Assembly (NCBI RefSeq): GCF_027942865.1 | Contig: NC_134510.1 | Location: forward strand, 8,218,001-8,282,000 | Source of the DNA: Odontesthes bonariensis | Lineage: Eukaryota; Chordata; Actinopteri; Atheriniformes; Atherinopsidae | DNA length: 64,000 bases | Reading direction: 5' to 3' | In this document: in pieces, positions 9,689 to 20,890 of the stretch | How the letters are laid out: every line of letters begins with the position of its first letter | Numbering within the stretch: position 1 is the stretch's first letter | Notes under the pieces: model-generated | What the model was told of the DNA's origin: nothing | The model's input: the letters and a program-made list of their open reading frames with translations, nothing else | Database searches by the model: none | Translations under genes and position numbers: made by a program

Positions 9689-10060
9689 TCAGACCCGGTC
9701 TCGCATGGTCATCTGCCTCCTTGTTTGTTCCACCCTTTGTTTGAACATCACTTGCAGCAACCACCTTCTCAGAATGGGTATAATGCAACACACCAATAGG
9801 GAGACCATTATAAATATTGTCAATATAGCTATTCCCGCTTTAACTGCCATCGCTCCCCAATCTCCCAAAATCCCATCCAGACCAGTCCACCACCATTCAC
9901 TCCCACCAGCATTACTCTTCAGCTCCTCTTTCAGTTCTCTGATCTTCTTCATGGCCGTTGTAAGTGTCCCATCAGCTGCAGTGTTCCCGGGTATAAATGT
10001 ACAACATTTTTCCCCAACCATCTGGCAAACACCACCTTTTTCTGCTAGTATCCAATGTAA
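9689..10060 (-). pseudogene. Retroviral Env transmembrane subunit, copy A
   Basis: The minus-strand frame shows a C-x6-CC motif (VCQMVGEKCC) followed by a helical stretch with Trp residues. A membrane anchor (AGIAILTIFIMVSLLVCC) and a short basic tail follow. The C-x6-CC arrangement marks gamma-type Env. A TAG lies upstream of this block, so it is disconnected from the rest of env. Defective old copy. Confidence 0.75.
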
Positions 10061-10069
10061 AGCTTGTTT

Positions 10070-10893
10070 GTTCTACCAAGCCATCCTACTTGTCTCATGT
10101 AGTTGTTCTCCAAAGGCTGAGAGCCCTTCACTCGTGTAGTTAAGCCCACACATAGGAAGCTTAAACAATAACCATTTATCCTTCTGAGGTGTAAACCTAC
10201 CTTCTCTGCATTCCTATTGCTGGACCACAGCACAGTCCCTGAAGGTGTGTGGTTCTGGAACAACAACAGGCAATGCTCCTGGAGCGTCTGCGCATATGAG
10301 ACACTCCGTCGCTGTCAGTTCTCTCGTAGTGTACCATGCCCATCTATACCACATATTCTGTGCTGCCTTAAACCATCTTCCACAGTTACACTGTTTTCCT
10401 GTCTCTTCATGTGCATATACACTCCGTATGTTCTTGGATTAACACGATTATTCTGTCCTGTAGTGCTAATGGTATCAAGTCCCCCTAGACTTTCACGAGA
10501 AATCTTTCTATTCTTACCACCATTGTGAACAACTCCTTTCTGACCCGAGGACAACATGATCCCACCAGATTGCCCCTTTGTCGTGGTGTCCAGAGGCGGT
10601 GGTTTGGTCGTCTCCTCCACCGGACCCATGATCCACACCTCCTCCCCATCCTTTATTCCCATGTACTTAAATTCAAGCTTAATAGATGCCTCTTCATGAC
10701 TAGCTCTAGTGTGTATTGCTGGCAAAGTTCCTGGTGTGGCATGGTCTGAGTGGGTGTGTATTGTTGCATCATACTCATCTGACCCAGGCTGGCTACTTCC
10801 CCAGTGGGGTGGCTTCCTCACGGGACCCCTTCCCGCCTCTCCTGTTTGCGGGATCCCATCCCACATCTCCAGGCCCTGCTCTCCTGAGCCCAT
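10070..10893 (-). pseudogene. Retroviral Env surface subunit region, copy A
   Basis: The 192-residue frame at 10315-10893 and the shorter one at 10045-10266 lie between integrase and the TM block. They match copy B around 17904-18290 in sequence such as gacagcgacggagtgtc on the minus strand. The first frame overlaps the integrase C-terminus by about 75 bases, as env commonly does. Stops and shifts break it. Confidence 0.6.
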
Positions 10894-11462
10894 GCTGTCA
10901 GGCCAACACCCACACCTGGATGCTCATTAGTGTCAGAAATCTTAACATCTTCCTTTTGTTCATCCTTTCCCTCTGACTTAACTCCATCTGTGTCTTTAGC
11001 CCGAACCTTAGCGCAGTGATTCAAATGGTACCATGTGTTGCTACCTTCCACTTGAACTGCTGTCGGCGTTGCTCGCACCACTGCGTACGGTCCTTCTCGT
11101 CTTGGCTCGTGCCACTTCCTCCGGAACACTTTGATGTACACCTGGTCGCCTGCCACCACTGGTCTCTCAACCGGCTGTTCGAGACTCAAGTCTCTGGTCT
11201 TCTCCTGTAGATAGATTGTTCTATGGATTGCAGTTAGTTGCCTCATGTAAGCTTTCAACTCTGTTTGCAACTGCTTAAGTGGGGGCCCTTTAAAGGGACC
11301 TCTCAACTGAGGTGCCGGCATGGGTCGACCCGTTAGCATTTCAAGCGGTGTTAAGTGCGTGACTCTATGAGTCTGCATACGATAGCTCATTAGTGCAAGC
11401 GGCAAAGCATCTACCCAGTTTAGTTTAGTTGAAGCACAGATTTTATTCAATTTCACTTTCAA
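10818..11462 (-). pseudogene. Retroviral integrase C-terminal part, copy A
   Basis: 214 residues: end of the catalytic core (WVDALPLALMSYR, HLTPLEMLTGRPMP) and the SH3-like DNA-binding domain (GDQVYIKVFRRKWHEPRREG, YAVVRATPTAVQVEG, WYHLNHCAKVRA). It continues the integrase begun in the frame at 11459-12550 after a small frame break at 11460. Confidence 0.8.
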
Positions 11463-12550
11463 GTTCCATTGATTCTCTCAACCATCCCTTGACTTTGTGG
11501 ATGATAAACGGCCCCACAGCGCTGCTTGATTCGCAGCTGCTGCAGAATGCCTTTTGCAACTTTCTGAACAAACGCTGAGCCGTTATCTGAGCTAATCTCT
11601 GACGGAATGCCAAACCGAGGAATCACTTCTCTTACCAAAAACTTCACGACCGTCTCTGCTCCCAAATCCTTGGATGGAGTTGCTTCGACCCATCGGTTGA
11701 AACAATCAATCACCACTAGCATGTACCTTTTACCTTGTACTGTTTTAATCATGTCCACGTAGTCTATGACCAATGACTTAAAGGGTCCTTCTGGCACCGG
11801 AATGTGTCCCACTGGTGTCTTCACACCCTTTCGCACATTGTTCTGTGCACAGATTTCACATTGACCCAACACTTCATCAAGCATCGCATGCATGTACGGT
11901 GACCAATATCCTTGTTGTTTTACCTTTTTCAGTACCTCTCCCCTGGCACAGTGATGCACACTGTGAACATCAGAGATCAGCATTGTCAGCAGAGCCACCG
12001 GTGCCTCCAGGAGACCATCCTGTGATCGCCACAATCCCTTGTCGTTCTTCGTGGCACCTCTCTTCGTCCAGACATTGTGCTCTCCCACCCCTGCTTCCGT
12101 TTGCTTAAGAATGATGTCTTCTGGTGTGACATCTGGCTCCAGTGACACCATTGGTGCTAAAACAGCCAGCTGGCATCTTGATGCTACTTTCGCTGCTTCA
12201 TCAGCCGCGTTATTACCTTTACCGACCATTTCGTTACCTTTACGATGTGCTTGACATTTTATCACTGCCAGTCTCGAGGGGAGCATCATGGCTGCAATCA
12301 GCTCCTTTATTTGGACCTCATGTTGCACTGGACTCCCTTCTGCCCTTCTGAACCCTCTCTGCTTCCAAACTGCTCCAAACAAATAGCAAATACCATGAGC
12401 ATATGCAGAATCCGTGTACACATTTGCAACCTTACCTTTCGCCAGTCGACATGCTTCCGTTAATGCCTTCAGTTCAGCCAACTGTACCGAACATGGCTGT
12501 TCACACTTCTCAGCTTTCACCGTCATAAAGTTTCCGCCTTCCTGTTTCAC
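11459..12550 (-). pseudogene. Retroviral RNase H end and integrase N-terminal/core, copy A
   Basis: The 363-residue frame starts within RNase H (ELKALTEACRLA, YTDSAYAHG, the latter with a catalytic Asp). It continues through the integrase HHCC finger (VHHCARGE...CEICAQ) and the D,D-35-E core: VIDYVDM, then SSDNGSAF, then the Glu in GMVERINGT. These catalytic positions are intact, but the gene is split from both neighbours by frame breaks. Confidence 0.85.
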
Positions 12551-13086
12551 AACTGCACAACTGCATGATTACCCAAATGATCTCTAAAACATGAACCATC
12601 CACAAAATAGGTGACATCAGCCTGCACAAGTGGAGTTGCTTCTAAATCAGGTCTCAGTTTAGTGTATCTCATAGTTTCTGCTACACACTCATGTGGTTCT
12701 CCTTCAAACTCGAGTGGAATGACATCTGCTGGATTCGATGGAGTACACTTCTGTATTCTCATATCCGGATGTGTCAAAAGATGCATAAACTGCAAACACC
12801 TTGCCTGAGTCACAACATACTTTCCCTGATTTATTAGTTCTGAGATCTTATGGTGCGTTAGGATGTTGACTGGATTCCCCATTGTTATTGTGGATGCTTT
12901 CTCATAAGCATACTGCACTGCTGCCAACCCTTGATAACACGGTGGCCAGCCTTGTACAACATTATCCAATTTTGTACTGTAATAAGCAATGGCTTGTTTC
13001 CTGCGACCACTACACGTTTCCTGCATCAGCACTGCAGAAGCATACATGTTGTGTCTATTGGAGACATAATAAAAATGGCTTCTCAT
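12547..13086 (-). pseudogene. Retroviral RT connection and RNase H start, copy A
   Basis: 179 residues: connection domain (AIAYYSTKLDNVVQGWPPC, AAVQYAYEKAS, VNILTHHKISELI) and the first RNase H Asp in TYFVDGSCFRD. The frame passes into the next block at 12547 with a shift. Confidence 0.8.
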
Positions 13087-13867
13087 AGTCCGGTGTTGCC
13101 AGTGTTGGTGCTTTTTGCAAATCCTGTTTCAAACTTTCGAAGGCTAACTTAGCCTCGTTGGTCCACTCCAGTGGTGCTTTCAACCTTTGGTCTTTGGATT
13201 GTTTCATGATCCCTCTCAAGGGAGCCCATTTGATTGCATAATCTTTTATCCAATCTGCACTGAATCCTGTCATCCCCAAAAAGATCATCATTTCCTCGAC
13301 TGTTTTTGGACATGGTGCTTTACTTACTCCCTCCAAGTGTGTTGGGGAAATAGCAATAGTTCCCTGCGAGATTACCCTCCCCAGATAATCTACTTTAGGT
13401 TGACAATACTGAAGTTTCGATTTAGAGACTTTGTACCCTCCCTCTGCCAACCTCTCAAGGATTCTCATGGAGTCCTGATGACAAGCCTCCAGTGTTGGTG
13501 AGCATAGCAAGAGATCATCAACATAGCGTAGTAGGGTGCCGTTCAATGTGAGGCCCTCTAGGTCTTGTCCAAGGACCTGGTTAAACGCATGAGGGCTGTG
13601 TTTAAACCCTTGAGGAAGTCTGGTGTAAGTGTACTTCTTACCTCTATATGTGAATGCGAACAAATACTGGATTCTTCTGCCAGAGGAACGCTGAAAAATC
13701 CAGAACATAAATCGATTACTGTGAAAAATTTTGCATAAAGTGCCATCTTTTGGCCAGGGTGGGAACATATTTTTGGTTCTTTTTTCCCATTTTTGAGATA
13801 CTTTTTGAATATCTTTGAAATGTTCTGGATGCCTGGCGCTAATGGTTATTGTTGGTGTTACATCCAT
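13055..13867 (-). pseudogene. Gag start fused to RT by deletion, copy A
   Basis: The first ~40 residues (MDVTPTITISARHPEH...PPWPKDGT) match the gag N-terminus of copy B at 22306. They run directly into RT palm sequence: YTRLPQGFKHSPHAFNQVL, then YVDDLLLCSPT with the catalytic Asp pair, then YLGRVISQG. An internal deletion has removed the rest of gag, protease and the RT fingers. It resembles class I (gamma/epsilon-like) RT. Confidence 0.8.
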
Positions 13868-13939
13868 TGTTTCACCTAGTTCGTTCCTCCTCTTTTGACC
13901 GTTTTAATTTATTTGTTTGTTTACTTATTTATTTTTTTA

Positions 13940-14590
13940 ACAACTCTCGGAAGTAAATTTCAACTAACCTAACGCTAAACGATACTTATTTAATGCTCGG
14001 CTAAATTTTGCTTAGATGCTGCAAATTATGCCAATTGTTAGCTTGGATACTATTGATGTAAATGTTAGCTTATGTAAGCTTGTTGAAGGCTTTTGCTCTA
14101 GGTTGGGTTCAGAATTAAACCAATGCTAATTCAATGTTCGACTAATTTAGCTTGATTTCTAGTTTGGAGTTAGGTTATGCTTGCTTAGCCAATGCAAATT
14201 AATGTTAGCTTCCTAGCTGTTGCTAATAAATGCTAGTTTATTGCTAATTTAAAGCTGGATCACTATTAGCCTTATTGATATTGCTAATCAATGCCAATTG
14301 TATTTCTGATCAATGCTAATTATTGCTAACAACTGCTAACTATTGCTAGTCAATACTAGCTTTATTGTTAACCGATGTTAATCAATGCTAATTATCCAAA
14401 TCAATACTAGCTGTATTGCTAATCAATGCTAATTATTGCTAATCAATGCTAATTGTTACTAATCAATGCTAGTTATTGCTAATCAATGCTAGTTATTGCT
14501 CCTAGTTATTGCTAATCAAGCCTGGCTGTATTACTAATGCTAAACAATGTTAATTTATTGCTAATTGAAAGCTGAGTTAATGCTCCCCCG
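13940..14590. repeat. Degenerate tgctaat repeat array in retroviral leader, copy A
   Basis: Dozens of variants of tgctaat, often as atcaatgctaattattgcta, run for ~650 bases upstream of gag. A homologous array lies at the same place in copy B. Confidence 0.85.
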
Positions 14591-14689
14591 GTTTGAAGTG
14601 TGACTCAGGCTTGGCGCTGCCCCATCCCTTGCCTCACCCAGATGCTTCCGATCAGATCCAGAATGAAACAACAATGCACGTCATAGCTA

Positions 14690-14880
14690 CGTAAAGTCTT
14701 ACCAATGATATTTGACCAATGAAATCTGAACACACCTCTAAACCTACCTCCAATGAAATACGTAAATTCTGACTAATAAAATATGAACACACCTCTAAAC
14801 CTGCCTTCCAGGCTCTTCTTAACTCCTCCCAATCTGTAATCTTATGAACAAGACATAACAATTGAAACACACCCTATTCT
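14690..14880 (-). promoter_or_regulatory. Repeated CCAAT-bearing block upstream of copy A
   Basis: Two to three ~60-base repeats contain gaccaatgaa...ctgaacacacctctaaacct and variants (ccaat near 14701, 14716, 14750). The arrangement of spaced CCAAT boxes and a conserved neighbour sequence looks like an enhancer or promoter array. That role is inference. Confidence 0.4.
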
Positions 14881-14910
14881 TCAACTCAAAATGGCGTTTG
14901 TCACACTTTG

Positions 14911-15154
14911 TAACAACTCCTACTGTTAAGTCATAATCCTAAATCCTAATGTTGTTAACTGAAAAGTATATAACACATTTTAATCTTTGTACATTAATGT
15001 TAAAACACTGAAAATGATTAGAAGCATTAAGGGTAAAACCATGTTAATATTCTGTTTTAAACACAACAAAAACAATTATAATTTTGATCTTCATGGCAGG
15101 CAAGCTTCTGCAAAATTAAATTATTCTTACAATTCAGGGGTGCTGTTGCTAGCC
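14911..15154. other. Unassigned AT-rich spacer
   Basis: No gene, repeat family or hairpin that I can support. Copy A similarity to copy B ends near 14910. Confidence 0.5.
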
Positions 15155-15560
15155 TGACTACGTCATACTCACGATTCTAGTCAGAATGTGAGTCTGATAC
15201 CAATGGATAGAGTTTTGAGTATGGGGCCTCTTCGCTCAATTGGATAGACCTACAACCAATCAAAACAATGTAGTATTGGACGTAGATTAAGCGACACTTC
15301 CCATCTTCTTCGCGACCATCGGGGCAAGCTGATATATTACATTTTTCCCAAATCCTGTAGGAAGGACGGCAAAAACATATTTTCTATCGATAAAAGCCTT
15401 TATCGCGTTCTTCTGTTCGTCTTTCAAAATGAATGCAATGTGGAGATCCTGTAGAACAGACTCGATGGCAGAATCTACACACCCTAGCTCTCCAGCGGCA
15501 GCCATGTTTGTTTCAAACGAATTCAAACCAAGCGTTCTTTAGTGACGTAGTCGATAATGT
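15155..15560 (-). pseudogene. RecQ-like helicase fragment within a short inverted-repeat element
   Basis: The minus-strand frame 15287-15526 (79 residues, MNSFETNMAAAGELG start) carries a helicase Walker A region, VLPTGFGKNVIYQLAP. The usual Ser/Thr after GK is Asn, so ATP binding is probably lost. The outer bases gactacgtcatac (15162) and tagtgacgtagtc (15539) are partly inverted repeats, suggesting a mobile unit that captured the helicase start. Nothing beyond motif I remains. Confidence 0.5.
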
Positions 15561-15579
15561 CCCTGTTGATCATCTGTCC

Positions 15580-15772
15580 ATCATCTTATACATTACAGTC
15601 ATTTTGCAGACGCTATTATCCAAAGCGACTTACAATAAGTGAGTTCAACATCGGTAGGCAAAAGAACTTCAGGTCACAAGAAATCAAAAGTGCATTTCCT
15701 TCCAAAACCAAACAGTTAAGAGCAAAACTAGTGCTAGAGTAAGTGCGATAAGTCAGGTACCTAGACAGATGG
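15580..15772 (+). repeat. Widespread teleost SINE/LINE tail fragment
   Basis: The core cattttgcagacgctattat and ccaaagcgacttacaa is a repeat motif found throughout fish genomes. Orientation is taken from that motif. It ends at the LTR of copy B. Confidence 0.55.
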
Positions 15773-16066
15773 TGTTGTGGAGAAATTAGAGTCGAATCAC
15801 GCGTTGGTCAGCCGTCCATTGGGGAGTTTATTGAACAAACTGTCACAGCAAATATGCATACAGAATGTACAAAATGTCCGCCGTCTTCCTTCTGTGATCT
15901 CTCTTTATGCTGGTCCTTATCAAAACAAGCGTACGTGGCACTCTCTGGAGGTGCCTAATGTTAAACAACTCATTCTAACTATCAACAATATTCTGAACCA
16001 GTCAGCAAGGCACACGATGTAACTAGGCCAGAAGTCATGAGAATGTCATGACATCCTTCTCCCACA
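15773..16066 (-). repeat. Complete 3' LTR of retroviral copy B
   Basis: 294 bases bounded by TG...CA (tgttgtggag to tctcccaca). It is followed internally by tagtcccccctga, a polypurine tract on the minus strand. It carries a reverse-strand AATAAA and a gcgtacgtgg block shared with copy A. Confidence 0.8.
15827..15832 (-). terminator. Poly(A) signal AATAAA in LTR
   Basis: The plus strand reads tttatt within ggagtttattgaac, about 55 bases from the outer LTR edge. That is a plausible R-region polyadenylation signal for the minus-strand provirus. Confidence 0.6.
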
Positions 16067-16268
16067 TAGTCCCCCCTGAAATCACTTATCAGTGATTTAA
16101 TAAAGAAATAATCTAAAATGAAAGAAAATCATCCAACATAGTTAATTAAGAATTAATTAACATAATCAACACTAAATCATCCTAATAATTCTACAATATC
16201 AATCAACGGGACCATTTTGAATAAATGAAAAGGAATATATATATGTGTACTCGAATTACATTAAATGA

Positions 16269-16787
16269 TTAAATTAAATTAAACGACATTGAATTCAACA
16301 ACACTACAAAATTTACATTGCCATCACACTTGTCCACTGTTCGCAGTGCATAGGTGCGAAAAACCCACCGGCTGCTACTTTCGTAACTCATGTTCTTATC
16401 TTGGGAAAACTCACCTACGGCCCCACCCCACTTGGCGACCGACCACTTTACCAAAGGTCGCACTCCGAACAGTTGACCAACACAACTGGCAATGCACATA
16501 TTAGTGATCAGTTCTGATTGATAATACACATAGACTGAATACACCACCATCAAATCAGTTAATCACCGTTTTGCACCAAGTACAATACACAAAATTATGG
16601 ATTATCACACAACAAATAATAATAAAATGCAATGTAATGCAGCTCTTCTAGTCCCGTCCCATCTCCCGTACTCTGGTGTCGTCTGCTTCTGGCCGACCAT
16701 CCGTCCGGCTGGGTCTGGAACTGCTAAGCTAACTCTGGGAGGAGAGGTCGCCAGTACGTCACTCCCAATCAAAGAGATCTTCAGCAT
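16269..16787 (-). other. Two small frames between env and 3' LTR, copy B
   Basis: The frames at 16605-16787 (TSPPRVSLAVPDPAG) and 16269-16553 (NMSYESSSRWVFRTYALR, preceded by a hydrophobic start) parallel those of copy A. Sharing may only reflect common descent of the two proviruses. Confidence 0.3.
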
Positions 16788-16894
16788 CTCTTCTCCCTAT
16801 CAGACTAAACTTGGTTCCACACTCGAGGAAAGAATCATGTGAACCGTCCGTTGATAACCTTCATTCGTTGACCCGCTCTCCCATGCGTTGGTCC

Positions 16895-17260
16895 TCAGAC
16901 CTGGTCTCGCATGGTCATCTGCCTCCAGATTCCCTCCACTGTTCGTTTGAACATCACTTGCAGCAAACACCTTCTCAGAATGGGTATAATGCAACACACC
17001 AATAGGGAGACCATTTTCACTATCAACAATATTGCTATTCCCGCTTTAACCGTCATCGCTCCCCCTTTTCCCAAAATCCCAAACAGACCAGTCCACCACC
17101 GTTCACCTCCACCAGCATCACACGTCAGCTCCTCTCTCCGTTCTCTGATCTTCTTCACGGCCGTTGTAACCGTTCCATGAGCTGCAGTGTACCCGGGTAT
17201 AAATGTACACCATTTTCCCCAATCATCTGGCAAACACCACTTTTCCCTTCTAATATCCAT
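16895..17260 (-). pseudogene. Retroviral Env transmembrane subunit, copy B
   Basis: Contains the membrane anchor (AGIAILLIVKMVSLLVCC) and basic tail as in copy A. The C-x6-CC site reads CLPDDWGKWC in this frame. Relative to copy A there is a small deletion and frame change at the cysteine motif, so the motif is lost. Confidence 0.7.
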
Positions 17261-17261
17261 T

Positions 17262-18300
17262 CTACACCTTGCCTGATCTACCTAGCCATCTTACTCGTCT
17301 CATGTAGTTGTTCTCCAAAGCCTGCAAACTCTTCACTCGTGTAGTCACGAATCCTCTGTTGGTTGTATTATATGTAATTAATCCACTCACCATTTTGTTA
17401 AATATGATCCACGGCAAAATAGACTCAAATCCAGCTGCAATCTCACTGCGTGCTTTGAGCTCAAAAGGAATCCCTCTCGGCTGCCCTGTTGCATCCAAGT
17501 AAACGTGCTTATCCCTGATGTAGTCACCACTAGATCTTTAACTCTCCCTTTTTCCACATCCAAACCTTGCATCCCGTTTACCTTGTCCTACACTAACACA
17601 ACTGATGTCTTCCTCCTCACCAGTGCCCAAAGACCTATCCACCTGTTGGGTAACACATTTAACAAAACATCATCTCCACACATCCAGTAACTCTCAGCTA
17701 CTGGGTGTGTCTGATCCCCAAAAAGATATAGCGTTAAAATGATCATTTCTATAGTTTCACAATTTGATCCAAATAAATAAATCCCAATAAATATTGGTTT
17801 CATTTAACAGTAGTATTACCTACGTGAGTTCCAAAAGCATTCAACCTCACCATCGTAATCTACTCTATCATCAGTGGGAGGCCCATCCTGTGTTGTACTA
17901 AGATTAAATTCCGCACAAGAAGACTCCAATTTGTGGCCCTTCCTTATTTTGAAAACAATTATGTAATTTATTTGGCCCAAACATCAATCTGCACTTAATA
18001 CCACACATAGGAAACAATAACCATTTATCCTCTTCCGATGTGAACCTACCTTCCCTGCATTCCCGTTGCTGGACCACAGCACAGTCCCTGAAGGTGTTTG
18101 GCCCTGGAACAACAACAGGCAATGCTCCTGGAGCGTCTGCGCATATGAGACACTCCGTCGCTGTCAGTTCTCTCGTAGTGTACCATGCCCATCTATACCA
18201 CATACTCTGTGCTGGCTTAACCCATCTTCCACAGTTACACTGTTTTCCTGTCTCTACCTGTGCATGTACACTCCGTCTGTTCTTGGATTAACATGATTAT
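17262..18300 (-). pseudogene. Retroviral Env surface subunit remnants, copy B
   Basis: Several short minus-strand frames (17262-17498, 17387-17572, 17588-17803, 17904-18203) cover the SU region. The last contains ECLICADAPGALPVVVPG and CAVVQQRECREGRF and matches the copy A segment near 10250. It extends further than copy A's SU, which appears internally deleted between about 10130 and 10160. Confidence 0.55.
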
Positions 18301-18499
18301 TCTGTCCTGTAGTGCCAATGGTATCAAATCCCCCTAGACTTTCACGAGAAATCTTTCTATCCTTACAACCATTGCGAACAACTACTTCTGCCCCGAGGAC
18401 AACATGATCTTACCAGATTGCCCCTTTGTCGTGGCGTCCGGAGGTGGTGATTTGGTCGTCTCCTCCTCCGGACCCATGATCCACACTTCCTCAAATCGT

Positions 18500-19090
18500 T
18501 TATTCCCATGGACTTAAATTCAAGCTTAGCAGATACCTCTTCACGACTAGCTCTAGTGTGTATTGCTGGCAAAGTTTGTGGCGTGGCATGGTCTGAGTGG
18601 GTGTGTATTGTTGCATCATACTCATCTGACCCAGGCTGGCTACTTCCCTGCGGGGTGGCTTCATCACGGGACCCTTCCAGTCTCTCCTGTTTGCGGGATC
18701 CCGTCCAACATCTCCAGGCTTCGTTCTCCTGAGCCCATGCTGTCGGCCAACACCCACACCTGGATGCTCATTAGTGTCAGAAATCTTAACATCTTCCTTT
18801 CGTTCATCCTTTCCCTCGGACTCGACTCCGACTGTTTCTTTAGCCCGAACCTTAGCACAGTGATTCAAATGGTACCATGTGTTGCTACCTTCCATTTGAA
18901 CTGCTGTTGACGTTGCTCGCACCATTGTGTACGGTCCTTTCCGTCTTGGCTCAAGCCACTTCCTTCGGAACATTTCGATGTGCACCTGGTCGCCTGGCAC
19001 CACTGGCCTCTCAACCAGCTGTACGAGACCTGAGTCTCTAGTCTCCTCCTGTAGATAGATTGTTCTGTGGATTGCAGTTAATTGCTTCAT
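18500..19090 (-). pseudogene. Retroviral integrase C-terminal part, copy B
   Basis: 196 residues align with copy A's integrase tail (QLTAIHRTIYLQEETRD, GDQVHIEMFRRKWLEPRRKG, YHLNHCAKVRA). The upstream core is broken from 19090 onward. Confidence 0.75.
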
Positions 19091-20489
19091 ATAAGCTGTC
19101 CACTTCGCAACTGCTCAAGTGGGAACTGAGGTGGCATAGGTCGCATAGGTCGACCCGTTAGCATTTTATGCGGTGTTAGTGCGTGACTCTATGAGTCTGC
19201 ATAGGAAATCTCATTAGTGCAAGCGGCAAAGCATCTAGTTAGTTTAGTTGAACCACAGATTCAATTCAATTTCACTTTCCAGGTTCCTTTGATCCTCTCA
19301 ACCATCCCTTGACTCTGTGGATGATAAACGGCCCCACAGCACTGCTTGATTCGCAGCTGCTGCAGAATGCCTCTTGCACTTTTCTAAACAACACTTAACC
19401 ATTATTTGAGCTAATCTCTGATGGAATGACAAACAGATTAATCACTTCTCTTACCAAAAAAATTTTACGACTATTTATCCAATATGTATGACCAATATCC
19501 TTGTGGTGGCGTGACATCTGGCTCCAGTACCACCATTGGTGCCAAGACAGCAAGCTGGCACTTTGATGCTACTCTTGCTGCCTCATCAGCCGCGTTATTA
19601 CCTTTATTGACCATTTCGTTACCTTTACGATTATTTGACACTTTAACCCTGCCAATTTTCAATTTTTATGACTGCAATCCACTCCTTCATTTGGACCTCC
19701 TGTCGCACTGGATTTCCGTCTGCCCTCCTGAACCCTCTCTGCTTCAAAACTGCTTCAAACAAATAGCAACTATCATGAGCATATGCAGAATCTGTGTACA
19801 CATTCGTAACCTTACCTTACACCAGTAGACATGCTTCCGTTAATGCCTTCAGTTCAGCCAACTGTGCCGAACATGGCTGTTCACACCTCTCAGCTTTCAC
19901 CGTCACAAAGTTCTCCACCTTCCTGTTTCACAACTGCAAAACCTGCATGATCACCCAAATGGTCTCACACCATGAACCATACACAACATAAGTGACATCA
20001 GCCTGAACAAGTGAAGTTGCTTCTAAGTCAGGTCTCAGTTTAATGTATCTCACAGCTCTGACACACGCTCATGTGGTTCTCCTTCAAACTCACGTGGAAT
20101 GACATCTGCAGGATCCGATGTAGTACCCTGCTGTATTCACATCTGGACGTGTCAAAAGATGCACAACCTGCAAACATCCTGTCCGAGTCACAACATACCT
20201 ACTCTGATTTATTAGTTCTGAAATCTTATGGTTTTTATTGGAGACATATAAGAAAAATGGCTTTTCATAGACTCGCGTTGGCCGTTTTGGATGACTTTTG
20301 CTAATTTTGTTTCAAACTTTCAAAGGCTAACTTAGCCTCGGTTGTCCTCTCCAGTTGTGCTTTCAACCTTTGATCTTTGGATTTTTCATGATTCCTTCCA
20401 GAGGAAGCAAATTTATTGCATAATCCTCCCAAAAGAAGATAATACTTGTTGTATCTAATTTTATTAATACATTTATTTATTTTGGACAT
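19091..20489 (-). pseudogene. RNase H/integrase core remnants, copy B
   Basis: Nucleotide similarity to copy A 11330-13200 is clear, for example tcctcatcagccgcgttatt near 19582. The coding sequence is shortened by deletions (most of the integrase HHCC/core is gone near 19480) and by frame breaks. Only short frames remain (19471-19662; 20301-20489 with AKLAFESLKQ). Confidence 0.7.
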
Positions 20490-20559
20490 GGCGCTTTACT
20501 TACTCCCACCACGTGGGATGGAGAGATATCAGTAATTCCCTATGGGATAAATAGATACT

Positions 20560-20775
20560 ATAACTTAGGCTATGAATGCTAAAATTTAAATTCGAAACTT
20601 TGTTCCGTTTAAATTTTAGAATTTTGTAATAGTGGCACATTTAAATTTTAAATTCAGAAACTTTGTTTTGTTTTGTCCTAGTAACAGTGACATATTTAAA
20701 TTCAAGTTTTAGAAACTTAGTAATCGTGACACATTTAACTTAAAAACTTTGTTTTGTTCTGTAGTAATGACACCC
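20560..20775. repeat. AT-rich ~60-bp degenerate tandem repeats replacing RT
   Basis: Three to four variants of atttaaattt...gaaactttgtt...gtaatagtgacac sit where copy A has the RT palm. They join directly to a short RT remnant at 20780. Confidence 0.65.
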
Positions 20776-20890
20776 CTGAGGGCGGTTTTTAAACCCTTTT
20801 GAGGACGTCTGATGTAAGTGTACTTCTTAGCTCTATATGTCAATGTAAACCAATACTGGGATTCCTCTGCCAGAGGAACGCCTTGGACCT
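20776..20890 (-). pseudogene. RT remnant joined to gag end, copy B
   Basis: The minus strand reads GVPLAEESQYWF then YRAKKYTYIRRPQKG, matching the RT finger-palm region of copy A. It is fused to the gag C-terminal region by deletion of protease and the RT N-terminus. Confidence 0.7.

Larger units (their letters stand above)
7392..14910 (-). mobile_element. Endogenous class I retrovirus, copy A (defective)
   Basis: Minus-strand order is leader repeats, gag start fused to RT, RNase H, integrase, env, two small frames and a truncated 3' LTR. Gag beyond about its first 40 residues, protease and the RT N-terminus are missing. No 5' LTR is recognisable. The copy is interrupted by a retroposon at 8351-9621. 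It parallels copy B (15773-23785) throughout. Old genomic copy, not replication competent. Confidence 0.85.

Noticed and set aside
13940-14590. Possible CRISPR-like array (tgctaat repeats)
   Set aside because: Units are short, variable and without unique spacers of constant length, and this is vertebrate DNA; it is a degenerate tandem repeat.
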